From NCBI RefSeq assembly GCF_905220415.1, contig NC_059548.1, positions 4,776,501 to 4,840,500 of the forward strand: a stretch of DNA of 64,000 bases. Direction: 5' to 3'. Each line of letters opens with the position of its first letter. Within the stretch, counting starts at the first letter, position 1. The translations under genes were made by a program, and so were the position numbers. Positions 50,718-62,137 of this stretch are shown here, piece by piece. The stretch comes from Colias croceus. Its lineage: Eukaryota > Arthropoda > Insecta > Lepidoptera > Pieridae. The notes under the pieces were generated by a model. That model was not told where the DNA came from. It saw only the letters and a program-made list of their open reading frames with translations, and did not search any database.

Positions 50718-52466
50718 TTACTTTTCACTAACAAGCAAAGCTTCAGTTTCAGTATAATTTAAGTTGAGTAAAAGTTGCTCTAATTTCTTTTTAAAAATAT
50801 ATATTGATGAATTTATGATATTTACATTTAATCTTTTAATAAACTTATTGTAGAGGAAAGGGCCCCTATAACTATAAAAACGTTTTACAAAATGGGTATT
50901 ACATTTCGGAAGCGTGAAATTGACTCGTCTTGGGGCTCTTGATATTGGTGTAAAGGTTTGCTTTGACATTTTGTGAAACTTTTGAGCGGTAGCCAGGATG
51001 TAAAGTTGACGGACTGACAGGACTTTTGCGTCGGTGTATAGTGCAGTAGTAGCGTACCGAAAAGGTTTCTTGTAAGCAACTTTGAGTATTGCCCGTTGAG
51101 CGCGCTCAATTTTAAGCATCAGGGTGAGACCACCGCCTCCCCAGACTGAAATGCAATAAGAAATAATGGATTCGCAGAGTGCTTTGTAAACTAGTTTTAT
51201 TGTATGGGCATCGGCAACTGAACGTAATTTTTTAAATATGTGTATAAGCTTTCTAATCCTGGAGGACAGTGTGTTTATCTGAGGTTCCCAGGAAAGTTTG
51301 GAATCAATAATGACTCCTAAATATTTGATTTCGTTAACTTCTACAATTGATGGACATACACAAGAAGAAGAGTTTGTACACGAATGGATTCGAAGATCTA
51401 GCGGCGAAGGTGGGACAGAGCGACTCGTTATACTGAAGCTAATGAATTTAGTTTTGTCAATATTCAAGGTTAAAAGGTTGTCCTGTAACCAAGAAGCGAC
51501 AGTGAAAAGACCATTTTGTGCTACAGCTTTTACTTCATTCCAAGAGTCAGAATAAAATACGAGAGCTGTGTCATCTGCAAAAGAGAATAAATTAGTATAA
51601 AGAAGGGAAATGGAGCAAAGATCGTTCATGTACATTAAAAATAATGTAGGAGCGAGCACGCTGCCTTGAGGTAAGCCATATGGGATGTTCATTAGAGTGC
51701 TATGTTGATTATTTATGCATACTCTTTGACGACGATCAGTAAGGTAAGAAGTGAACCATTGCAGAGCGATGCCTCGAACTCCGTACAGTTCCATCTTACG
51801 TAAAAGAATGGGCCGCGAGACAGTATCGAAAGCTTTCGCCAGATCCAGGAATACCGCGATGCATTTCTGTCCCGAGTCTAATTTGTTGCTAATGCAATCA
51901 ACAAGGGAGGAAACCGCACCATCAGTAGACCTGTTCTGGCGAAAGCCAAATTGGTTGCAAGCAAGTAGCGATTCTTTTTCCAGATAGGAAAGAAGTCTTT
52001 TGTTAATGACTTTTTCCAAAATTTTGGATAGCGTCGGCAGAAGAGATATGGGTCGATAATTAGAGAACATTAATTTGCAACCAGATTTATGAATTGGGAT
52101 GACATTTGCAATTTTCCAGTCATCTGGGAATGTACCCGTAGTAATACTGAGATTACATAAGTAAGTAATCGGGGCAGCAAGGCAGGTTTTTGACATTATA
52201 ATCATTTTACTAGGAATGTTATCCCATCCACAGCTGGCAGAGGGTTTGAGGCTACTAATTAAATTGGCAATTTCGAGTTCGTCGGTCGGTGTTATGAAAA
52301 AAGATTTTGTAAAATTTGGTATAGATAATTTATCGGCAAGAAGATTCTCAGAGGTATTGAGTTTTTGTGGTGTTTTATTTGCAAGATTTTTACCTATGCT
52401 AGTAAAATACTCATTAGTGTTATATAGTGACTCGTCGATAGAGTCAGAATTGCCTACGTTGTTTTT
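50718..52466 (-). pseudogene. LINE reverse transcriptase, 5'-truncated
   Basis: The minus-strand frame is open for 583 codons to a TAA at 52467-52469. The first ATG (52205) lies inside conserved sequence, so the frame clearly began earlier: upstream codons encode an NEYFTSIGKNLANK-like linker and CGWDNIPSK, which precede RT in the relative at 28864. Counting from 52205, the RT holds NYRPISLLP (49-57), NQFGFRQNRST (84-94), FLDLAKAFD (119-127), GLPQGSVLAPTLF (177-189) and FADD (209-212). A Cys cluster (CTNSSSCVCP) follows, as in the intact relative. It lacks the endonuclease, so it is not autonomous. Confidence 0.88.
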
Positions 52467-52469
52467 TTA

Positions 52470-53841
52470 ATCGTTATTTACACGATATATTTGATATAAC
52501 TAACTCGGTAGGAACCTATAAGACCAATGACGAATTGACTATTGGAGTTTTAACGTGAAAATATGTACGGTCCACAATCGACAAACACAAAAATATGGTG
52601 ATTATTATTTACATTACCTTTGTTTCACACGGATAAAGCGAAACGCAAAGAAATTGATACAATAACATCAAGAGCAAGTAAGTAGTGATTATTTTGACAT
52701 AAGCATAATTACTTCCATGGAAGCAATGGAACAGATAATACACCTATTTCCACGTGTTCCCACGAAGATCGTTCCGGGTGGAACGGAAACGTTTGAAACA
52801 ATTATAAAAGAGCACGACAAAAAATTGCGTCATTTTCCTTAATTAGACGCGGACGATTGTAATTTTCATATTGTAATGAAGCAAAAGAACCGAGGAAGAT
52901 ATTACATCAAGTTAAAGAGGCAGAATCCTTGAAAAATGGATAATGTAGTCACGGTGTTGTTGAATTAACATATTGTACTGTGAGACACTTATGTCTCAAT
53001 ATAAAATTAATGAATGTATCAATTCCAGGACTGAGGTCTATGTCATTTCCTAATAAATAAAATGAACGATCAAATTATGGACTACAAAGCTCTGTCTGTA
53101 TGGTGTTTTTTCTTTTTTGTATCATTTTGTAAAAAACTAAATCTTTTCCAATTTTCGACCCTTTCCAATTATGTATTAGTTTCCTAACTTTTAGATACTT
53201 CATCAGCATAACCAAGACACGTAATACATTAAACTGTAGTTTCAAAACAGTCTCCGCTCCAACAGATTAGAACGTCTGGGGTTTTAACACGCGAACTCCA
53301 AACGCCTTAAAGTACAAGTTTTAAGACGCATTGTATGGCTATAATTAAACACCTCGACTGTTGAGACAAATTTACGATCGTATAAAGCGAGTCCACAATA
53401 CGGCCTTACAGCTGCAGGATCCAAAACAAAACCTCCTCCTAATACTGAGTTGACATTCGAGAAATATGATCGCCGGTATGCATAATTTTGATTGCCGCTT
53501 AAACAAAGCGCGCCCAAATTAAGCGGCGTACTCGAAATTCTGCTGATTACGCAAACTTCAGCTATTACACACCAAAATTACAATATGGTACGCGGTATTT
53601 CTAAAGGTAATTTAAGATGTGCTATTATGAAGGAAACGTACTTCATTAACGACTAATTTATGTGAGCATAACTAACAACAGGGCAATAAAAAAAACATTT
53701 ACCCATTACATTTTTCATTACCCACTATAATGAATTATGCAAACACCAGTGTTGAAAGTGAAACCCATGCTGATATATGACACCATATATGATTTTCTAA
53801 TAATTATACTAGAAATACGGTGAATATTTTGAATGCTCAGA
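52470..53841. other. Gene-free spacer
   Basis: AT-rich. A less AT-rich segment at about 53280-53530 has a 77-codon minus-strand frame with no recognisable domain. Confidence 0.4.
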
Positions 53842-54046
53842 TTTTTTTTTTTTTTTTTTTTATGAGAGAGGAGGCAACAGAGCAGACGCGACGCCTGATG
53901 GTAAGCGTTCAGCGTCGCCCATAAGCACCCACAACGCCAGGGACATTGGGAGTGTGTTGCCGGCCTTTTAGGAAAGAATACGCTCTCTTCTTAAAGGTCC
54001 CCAGATTGTAACCATTCGGGAATACCGTACTAGGAAGCTGGTTCCA
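53842..54046 (-). pseudogene. LINE 3' fragment with poly(A)
   Basis: The minus strand reads WNQLPSTVFPNGYN, then a KKRAYSFLKGRQ stretch and a TGA stop (53909-53911), the C-terminus of a Jockey/CR1-type ORF2. A GATGGTAAGCG-type 3' region and a ~20-base A tail (plus-strand T at 53842-53861) follow. It is cut at the 5' side near 54046. It shares the cttatgggcg...gacgcg 3' region with 47581-48001. Confidence 0.8.
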
Positions 54047-55442
54047 TATAACTGATTACGAAGGATTTTTTTGATTCACGAAGGAATAGTTTTACATTAA
54101 TTAGACAAATAACATATAAGGAAATCTTATGATATTTTCTGGCGTTAAAATTGCGAGTTTTGTTTTCAATCATGATTGTTAATTATAGGTATGAATCTTT
54201 CCGCATCTGATAGGGCCTTCAGAGTTAATGAGTTTTGATAACTAACTAACATCCGTGAGCGGAAAGCCATTGAAAGGAGCCGGCGAGTCACCGGACGCTT
54301 CCACTTTCTTCATAACTTTAAACATTTTCAAGGCTTCCGAATACCGTGGTTCCGGGAGCTCGAAAACTATTTACAACTTACTTCTTCCCACCAGCTCTGT
54401 TTCTACAAATATGACCAAGTTGTTTCGGAGCATGACTAGCGGATAATATCGAACTGTTCGTGAATTGGCGACAAGGTGGAGTAAGGTGAAACGTCTACCG
54501 GTTGAACATGTATTTTATATTATGATGAAATTTTATTGAGACGCATTGATTCCTATAATAGTCAGATGTAGAAGTATTAGCTTCTTACTTGGCCGTTATT
54601 TCTTATTTACAGTGAGACAGATTAATTATGATTACTTTAATATTTTATCGAAAAAGGCAAATTCATTTTAACTCTAACAAACAGCCGCATCGGATAAAAC
54701 CATCATTACCTCGCATGGCATTAACAAACCCATTTATTTGGAAAGTACAATATTGGAGGACAAAAAGTTGAATAATATACAGAAAACAGGTGTAAATGAT
54801 AATATTATGTTTCGAAATATATCTTCTAATGTACATTACCAATCACTATATGCAAATGGCAAGCGTTTTCCCTTGACTTGCCGTCGACCTCTGCAAATGC
54901 CTTGCCACTACATCGTATTATATTATCTGAGCTTGCCACATTATGCGCCGACGCATCATACCTTTGCTATGTTTAATGACTAACAAGCTCATAAAGCTCT
55001 TTGTTGGAGAAATTAATTGTTTATTCGTTTAATTGTCTGTTCCCTGTACGGCAGTTTTTATGTGATATTCAGTAACTAGGTAGGTATGTGGCCTTTATAG
55101 ACACAAAGATTAATTTTTTGTCCTTTCTGTCACTGTTATTTATTTGTGTATGTCACATCTAGGATATAGGTAAATGTTTTGCAGCTAGAATTTAAATGTT
55201 TTGTAGTACCATGGACCCAATAAATATCTATATTCGTCCATGGTAGTACCAACTACAAGTTATAATATTATATTTTCTATACTCCTGCGACGATTACGTT
55301 ATCTGTTAGACATCTGTTGTTTATCGTACTGATAATTTTGATATACACAGTATAAAAGTACAGCATAAAAAAGTAATTAAATTGTATGCAGATAAGAGTT
55401 TTGGGTTACACGCACTGTTACAACTTACAATATCTATAACTG
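54047..55442. other. Gene-free spacer
   Basis: No supported gene or transposon. Confidence 0.4.
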
Positions 55443-56180
55443 AGGCCCTGCGCAGACGACAGACTATCCGTGACGCACTTTTTAGTCTGTGAAAATAGAA
55501 CCTATGCAATTATATGCAGTAACGCACAAGACGCGCAAAAAGTCCGGCGCACAAAAAATCCGTGTAATTCGGGCAGACCGCACCGCGCCGCGGCGCGCCG
55601 CTCCGCACAAAAAGTGTGTGAAAAAAATAGAACGTTTGCTTCAACACGCGCTAACGCAGACGGCGCACACTTTAGTCGGCAATCTGCATTTGCTAGGGAT
55701 GTACGTAACGCACGCGATCTATTATCATGGCGCCAGAGATCTATTATCTAGACCAGTGCACCTCCTCGTTGTTTTTTCTGAATGAGTCAAAGCAGGTCAC
55801 AAAATAAATAGCAACTCATCAAATGTAGTAACAGACATTTTATAAAATTTGAAAAAAATTGCCATAATTATGTTGTTTCAGAATTGAATGTTTAGTATGG
55901 AACTGTCCCTTCAGTAATCTTTCCGAAAGTATAGGATGTACCCAAAATTCTCTATTTCTTCTTCTTTTTCTGTACTTCATGTACAAAATAATACTTCGTG
56001 ATCTCTGCACAATTTCGATAGCGTCTACGTCCCTACAGATCTGCCGACAAAATGATGGAAGATGTGCGTCGTGTGCCTTGAGTCTGTGAAAAATCCGCGA
56101 CCGACTTTTTGCGCGCCATGCAGACTTTTTGTGCGCCGCAGACTCGATCGCACAAAAAGTGTGCCGTCTGCGCAGGGCCT
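55443..56180. mobile_element. 738-bp TIR element with repeated internal motif
   Basis: Perfect 16-base inverted ends, AGGCCCTGCGCAGACG (55443-55458 and reversed at 56165-56180). Within ~250 bases of the left end and ~120 of the right, the motif GCGCACAAAAAGT or close forms occurs about eight times in both orientations, like subterminal transposase sites. The overlapping frames at 55470-55785 follow from this repetition and are not genes. No target-site duplication could be fixed. Confidence 0.72.
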
Positions 56181-57227
56181 AATGCAAATTGAAAATTTTT
56201 GTGAAGATTCACCTAGGTACAAACTATTAAATAAGGTTATCCAGTATCCACTACATACAGTAATTACTAATTACTGTATGATAATCATAATTATTATATG
56301 AAATACCTATTGTCGTTATTTTAGTGTTGAGTAAACAACCGGAAATCTTCTGAAATTTACTTTTAAGAAATATTTATTGTTGTTGAAAATAAATTACTTA
56401 GGTAGGTATAAATATGTGTGACGTGGGATAGGTATTCCCGAGTGAGTCACCAAAAAATTCTTATTGAACCAACTTACCCAAATCAAGGTCTTTCTTTTCT
56501 TAATACCTACTACCTACCTAGGTATTTGAAAGACTTATTGATGCATTCTTCTTTATAAAGCCAATTAAAAATGTCCTTAGTAGGTAGGTAGTCAAAATGT
56601 AAATTACAGTATTAAGTACCTAAGTAGGTAATTGGGTAGGTATTTAAGTATGGGAAATTTATTATCATAATATAATCACGCTATCTTGCCTTTGATTTTC
56701 ATTGGAATTAATGATAAATATTATCACTTAAACTATTCCGAGATAAGAAACGTGATGTGTGCAACTTATACCGATGATAGTACCGACAAATAAATATTTG
56801 AGAAGTACAAAATAAAATTCATGATTTACGGTTAGAAGTTTTTGCGTCCGTATTTATCGATACAAGGATGAGAAACAAGAAACAATTGAGATATTTCGAA
56901 GCGATACTAAAACAAGAATCCGAGCAGGAAGAGTCAATGAACCGAGACGCAAGTTAGAAATAAATCATCCGATCATACAATCCTTTACAAGTTCAACATC
57001 ATAAGGACCGGACAAGTGACATTCCGTATGCATCCAATCGCATTATTATTTGCAAGGTATAGGCACCAACCTTGAATGAGAAGGGGGTCCGTAGGGTCAT
57101 GCACGTTCCAAAGCCAAATCCAGAAGTGTGAAAACTGTTCTAGTGTGTATAATTCATTTTTAGCACGACACTAACAATCCACAGGTAAATTTGAAAGCTC
57201 GCGTAATTGGCGCACACAGCAACGACA
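56181..57227. other. AT-rich spacer with tagg/tacc repeats
   Basis: Many short taggtaggta/tacctacc motifs near 56400-56640, no gene. The last ~150 bases would be the transcribed side of the promoter described next, and hold no frame of more than a few codons starting from an ATG downstream of the predicted start site. Confidence 0.35.
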
Positions 57228-57263
57228 CACGTCCACACGTGACGACGCGCAGAGTACGACTGA
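57228..57263 (-). promoter_or_regulatory. Inr + DPE core promoter (minus strand)
   Basis: On the minus strand TCAGTC matches the arthropod initiator (TCAKTY) with the +1 A at 57261. GGACGTG, an exact match to the DPE consensus RGWCGTG, covers +28 to +34, the spacing this pair requires. It lies in a CpG-rich patch (about 57190-57400) in otherwise AT-rich DNA, with an E-box CACGTG between the two motifs and a TACGGAGTACGGAC repeat just upstream. Transcription would run leftwards. No first exon or clear donor site could be defined. Confidence 0.5.
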
Positions 57264-58994
57264 AGATGAGGTACGGAGTACGGACTACGGAGTACGGACT
57301 CGGGACTACGGAGGTCCGTTCGTTCGGAGGTCGTTGGCGATTGGAGGAGCGAGGAGTGGAACGGGATGCGACAGTGAGATGCGCGCACCCGGCTTCCGTT
57401 CGAATCATTTGATAATACATATTCGCACTGAAAAAAACTTAAGTAATTGGCGCCACAACGTTGCCATTTTTAAGTAATTAAGCACGTTGCAGCGCCGCAT
57501 AGTTAAAGAAAGTTTAATTTAAGTATCACTTCGTTTTGTGTTATTAGTTACATTGTTACTTTCAGCAATAAGAGTTATGATCACATAATATGTACATGCT
57601 TACATTAATTATTTAATGTTAAGTTTACAGAATTTAATTATATTTTATAGTAACGGACTTCTGTTTTTCGGAATTCATACCTACTTACGCCTACATAACT
57701 AGGTAAAAGAAACCCTTTACCCTATAGAGTATCAACTACCTACCAAAAAATAATTATTTCTTTAGTCTTCCTATATTTGAAGATTATGATATAAATGATA
57801 TCCTGTAGCATTCTTTTATTTATGAATATTTACAGAGCCAATGTGGGTAAAAATTTAGTTTAAAAAACTTTATATACCTACCTTTATAGTCCTACCATGA
57901 AAATATATATTATTCTGTTCATGTATCACGTACTGATATACCCTAGTGCAGATAGAATAAAAATAAATATATAATTTTATTTTTATTATCCTTATTACTG
58001 ATAAACAAGTGCATCATGTTAAACGCAGTCAATTGCACTATATATACTGGTAATATTGTCCCTTATCACAGGCTCGTACGGCTATTATCGCACACTGATG
58101 GTAGGTACTCTGTTAGGGATCTACACTGTTAGGGATAAATTTGTTTTATTTTTATCGTTCATATTTCCGCACAGATAAAGTTAGTGTTGAAAGGTTTCAA
58201 AATTTTACCATATTTGTCAGTTTTTACATGTATAACGTACCTAGGTATGGTTAAAAGCGTTTAAAATCCCCTAATACCTACTAGGTATAAAGTTTTGTTT
58301 ACTTTATTCTTATTTATTATCACACGTGCTATTCTAATCTGTTTCTTGTTCTTCATGTTTTGTTTCTTCTTTCTATGAGGAATTCAAGATTCACCCCACT
58401 TGAATTACGAGTAGATAACTTAGGCAGGTATACATCATTTATTTATACCTAATCAATAGTATTGCCGCCGCGCCCCTTGTTCGTTAATTTTCAATTTGTG
58501 TAACAAATCACTTTTTCGATTCATTTTTGATGTACAATGAAATATATTCCTATTATGCCAATACGAAAACATATTTGCGAAGGCTTCACAAGCAACTGCT
58601 ATTTTCAGGCGTAAGTCATAACAATATAAGTTTCACACATTACAGCTTTTATTAAGCTTCAGCTATCAACTTGTGTGTCTGTGTATCATCAAACAGTACA
58701 AGTAGAATCTGACCCACTTCTCGTGTTCAATTTTACAAAAATATCCTTATACGTATTTCTACCTTCAATAATTATTATTGTATTTGTATAGTCGATTATC
58801 AATACCGTACGACATACGTGATACGTCACTATAATGACGTCATTTAAATAACTACGTGTGAGGTACACTTTATCACTACTCTCGGTCTGTTTCGTAATTC
58901 GTTAAATTAACGTCTTACAAGTATTGTTTAGAAATTAAGATTACCTACTAACCTATAGCAACTAAGTTTTCTGTTACATTTCAAACACAAGCCA
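57264..58994. other. CpG-rich patch then AT-rich spacer
   Basis: 57264-57400 is the CpG-rich upstream side of the promoter candidate, including about three tacggagtacggac-like units. The rest is AT-rich with no gene seen. Confidence 0.4.
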
Positions 58995-59240
58995 ATAACT
59001 GCGTTAAAAACAACCGACTTCAAACTTGCACAGACAGAAATGCTCATAAAATAAAAACTACTGGGCCTATCCGAATAAAATTTTTATGGGACCAATTCGA
59101 CACCATTCCGCATCAAACAAACAAGAATCACGTAAATCGGTTCAGAAACCTCGGAGTAATCGGTGTACATACATAAAAAAAAAATAAAAAAAACATACCA
59201 ACCGAATTGATAACCTCCTCCTTTTTTTGAAGTCGGTTAA
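58995..59240 (+). mobile_element. AACCGACTTC-ended element, short form, copy 1
   Basis: It runs from ataactgcgttaaaa through an aaccgacttcaaac end to ttgaagtcggttaa, so its termini are inverted repeats. The body includes ctactgggcctatccg and an A-rich tract. A copy of similar length is at 63625-63889. Non-coding. Confidence 0.75.
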
Positions 59241-60101
59241 TAATACGTATTGTGAAAACAATTGCAGTATCGCTGTTTATCTATTGAAGGAAATAAAAAT
59301 CCTTATGTTTGCCGTATGCAAATATTTCTAACATCAATAAAATGCATACGCTATCAGCGCTTATCAGCTCAACGCAGTCGCAGCGACATCGACATTCGAA
59401 TTTTTAGGAATCGTATTTTTACTTGTTTACTCATATTTATATTGACGTCACCTTATTTTAAAAGATATTCACATGCGTAGGTAGGTACTATAAATGTTAA
59501 AAACTTTATATAATAATAATATAATATGCATACTAACATGCATATTATATTATTATTATATAAAGTTTTATTGTAATTAATATGTAAAAAAACCTAGAGT
59601 TCGATTGTAATTTGTAGTCTATAAATTAAAAAGGATGACAACCCATCTATATTTATAACTCGCTAGTACATTTTACAATAACTAATCTATTTTCAAAATA
59701 GACCCATAAATCAAAACTTTTTATAATTTCTCGTTATTACAGTTCTTTCAGTTATTTTCCTTTTGAAACTCTTTACTTTATAATATTTTTATTAAGAAAA
59801 AACCAGAAGTACCACATACCTATTGATATAATATTATTAGCACAATCAACGTAGGTAACGTGTAAGTAAACATTTTAAATGAATAATTGAAATTAATACA
59901 ATTAAAACACATGTGTCAATAACACTTGTACACACATGTAATACTAAAGGAAATACGTAAGGAAATCATTTTGTTCAAATTCAATTATGTTCTACGCTAT
60001 TTAAATTAGGTACCTACTTCAAATATTATAATATTAATATTTCACAATCACTACAAACACATACTTGGGTACGTAATTAACCGATTACCCAAAAATAATG
60101 T
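59241..60101. other. AT-rich spacer
   Basis: Apart from the hairpin at 59500-59569 nothing is recognisable. Confidence 0.4.
59500..59569. other. Perfect 32-bp AT-rich hairpin
   Basis: 59500-59531 pairs without mismatch to 59538-59569 around the loop ACTAAC. The stem starts aaaactttatataa and ends atatgcat. It is AT-rich, so cruciform extrusion is plausible; perfect pairing and composition are unlike a normal miRNA precursor. Confidence 0.85.
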
Positions 60102-60114
60102 TAATGCCCAAATT
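60102..60114. repeat. Left 13-bp direct repeat flanking the tRNA-like array
   Basis: TAATGCCCAAATT occurs here and at 63482-63494, exactly at the two edges of the array. It looks like a target-site duplication. Confidence 0.8.
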
Positions 60115-60189
60115 GAATTTATATTTTTTGGTTTTTATGGCATTCAAATGCTTTATAAATATAAATTTATAAAGGATAGAAAAAATTCG

Positions 60190-60265
60190 ATCACGAGGCG
60201 GGACTTGAACCCGCATCCTTCGCGCCATTCCGGGGCGGATGCCTAACCAACTCAGCCACTCGTGA
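60190..60265 (-). tRNA. tRNA-like Pol III unit 1
   Basis: The 76 bases form a 7-bp acceptor (TCACGAG/CTCGTGA), a 3-bp D stem, and a 5-bp T stem (GCGGG/CCCGC) with loop TTCAAGT. The A box TGGCTGAGTTGG and B box GGTTCAAGTCC match consensus, and a T6 terminator follows within ten bases. The anticodon arm is poor: only four pairs, loop CCGGAAT, with C where U33 should be; the anticodon would be GGA (Ser). It is therefore probably transcribable but doubtful as a translating tRNA. Confidence 0.6.
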
Positions 60266-60499
60266 CCCGCCTGAGCAATCGAATTTATTCTATCCTTTCA
60301 GTTTTATGTGTCTTAAGGGACACACCGCGCGCCATCTATTGAGATGATTTAACAACCATTTCAACCAATATGAAGCACTTTTCAGTGAATACAATATTGT
60401 AACGATGGAACACGACCTTTTCTTGAATTTATATTTTTTGGTTTTTATGGCATTCAAATGCTTTATAAATATAAATTTATAAAGGATAGAAAAAATTCG

Positions 60500-60575
60500 A
60501 TCACGAGGCGGGACTTGAACCCGCATCCTTCGAGCCATTCCGGGGCGGATGCCTAACCAACTCAGCCACTCGTGA
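60500..60575 (-). tRNA. tRNA-like Pol III unit 2
   Basis: Same body as unit 1 except for one base change in the variable region (cgagcc in place of cgcgcc on the plus strand), which breaks a pair of the weak anticodon stem. Confidence 0.55.
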
Positions 60576-60809
60576 CCCGCCTGAGCAATCGAATTTATTC
60601 TATCCTTTCAGTTTTATGTGTCTTAAGGGACACACCGCGCGCCATCTATTGAGATGATTTAACAACCATTTCAACCAATATGAAGCACTTTTCAGTGAAT
60701 ACAATATTGTAACGATGGAACACGACCTTTTCTTGAATTTATATTTTTTGGTTTTTATGGCATTCAAATGCTTTATAAATATAAATTTATAAAGGATAGA
60801 AAAAATTCG

Positions 60810-60885
60810 ATCACGAGGCGGGACTTGAACCCGCATCCTTCGCGCCATTCCGGGGCGGATGCCTAACCAACTCAGCCACTCGTGA
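60810..60885 (-). tRNA. tRNA-like Pol III unit 3
   Basis: Identical body to unit 1, with the same boxes and terminator. Confidence 0.6.
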
Positions 60886-61119
60886 CCCGCCTGAGCAATC
60901 GAATTTATTCTATCCTTTCAGTTTTATGTGTCTTAAGGGACACACCGCGCGCCATCTATTGAGATGATTTAACAACCATTTCAACCAATATGAAGCACTT
61001 TTCAGTGAATACAATATTGTAACGATGGAACACGACCTTTTCTTGAATTTATATTTTTTGGTTTTTATGGCATTCAAATGCTTTATAAATATAAATTTAT
61101 AAAGGATAGAAAAAATTCG

Positions 61120-61195
61120 ATCACGAGGCGGGACTTGAACCCGCATCCTTCGCGCCATTCCGGGGCGGATGCCTAACCAACTCAGCCACTCGTGA
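61120..61195 (-). tRNA. tRNA-like Pol III unit 4
   Basis: Identical body to unit 1. Confidence 0.6.
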
Positions 61196-61429
61196 CCCGC
61201 CTGAGCAATCGAATTTATTCTATCCTTTCAGTTTTATGTGTCTTAAGGGACACACCGCGCGCCATCTATTGAGATGATTTAACAACCATTTCAACCAATA
61301 TGAAGCACTTTTCAGTGAATACAATATTGTAACGATGGAACACGACCTTTTCTTGAATTTATATTTTTTGGTTTTTATGGCATTCAAATGCTTTATAAAT
61401 ATAAATTTATAAAGGATAGAAAAAATTCG

Positions 61430-61505
61430 ATCACGAGGCGGGACTTGAACCCGCATCCTTCGCGCCATTCCGGGGCGGATGCCTAACCAACTCAGCCACT
61501 CGTGA
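61430..61505 (-). tRNA. tRNA-like Pol III unit 5 (last minus-strand copy)
   Basis: Identical body to unit 1. Its upstream flank is cut after about 50 bases by the orientation switch near 61558. Confidence 0.6.
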
Positions 61506-61558
61506 CCCGCCTGAGCAATCGAATTTATTCTATCCTTTCAGTTTTATGTGTCTTAAGG

Positions 61559-61593
61559 CGCGAAGGATGCGGGTTCAAGTCCCGCCTCGTGAT
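61559..61593 (+). pseudogene. 3' half of a tRNA-like unit at the switch point
   Basis: Only the variable region, T arm and 3' acceptor strand are present. The A box is missing, so this copy lacks a complete internal promoter, but the B box and terminator are kept. Confidence 0.85.
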
Positions 61594-61827
61594 CGAATTT
61601 TTTCTATCCTTTATAAATTTATATTTATAAAGCATTTGAATGCCATAAAAACCAAAAAATATAAATTCAAGAAAAGGTCGTGTTCCATCGTTACAATATT
61701 GTATTCACTGAAAAGTGCTTCATATTGGTTGAAATGGTTGTTAAATCATCTCAATAGATGGCGCGCGGTGTGTCCCTTAAGACACATAAAACTGAAAGGA
61801 TAGAATAAATTCGATTGCTCAGGCGGG

Positions 61828-61903
61828 TCACGAGTGGCTGAGTTGGTTAGGCATCCGCCCCGGAATGGCGCGAAGGATGCGGGTTCAAGTCCCGCCTCGT
61901 GAT
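61828..61903 (+). tRNA. tRNA-like Pol III unit 6
   Basis: First full plus-strand copy. The flanking 21-bp inverted repeats are at 61795-61815 and 61902-61922; the latter contains the terminator. Confidence 0.6.
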
Positions 61904-62137
61904 CGAATTTTTTCTATCCTTTATAAATTTATATTTATAAAGCATTTGAATGCCATAAAAACCAAAAAATATAAATTCAAGAAAAGGTCGTGTTCCATCG
62001 TTACAATATTGTATTCACTGAAAAGTGCTTCATATTGGTTGAAATGGTTGTTAAATCATCTCAATAGATGGCGCGCGGTGTGTCCCTTAAGACACATAAA
62101 ACTGAAAGGATAGAATAAATTCGATTGCTCAGGCGGG

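Larger units (their letters stand above)
50341..52466 (-). mobile_element. 5'-truncated CR1/Jockey-group LINE with CA tract (minus strand)
   Basis: Read leftwards: an RT frame, a long CA tract (50605-50716), a 3' untranslated part with a CCCACAACACA...TGTGGGGACTAGG stem, and a tail of tgattaaa units (50341-50370). It is related to the LINE at 28.6-32.2 kb. The endonuclease is absent. Confidence 0.82.

Noticed and set aside
51298..52470. Plus-strand frames of 78-85 codons
   Set aside because: They are antisense shadows of the minus-strand LINE reverse transcriptase.
55470..55785. Arg-rich overlapping frames of 93 and 98 codons
   Set aside because: They result from repeated GCGCACAAAAAGT motifs inside a TIR element.
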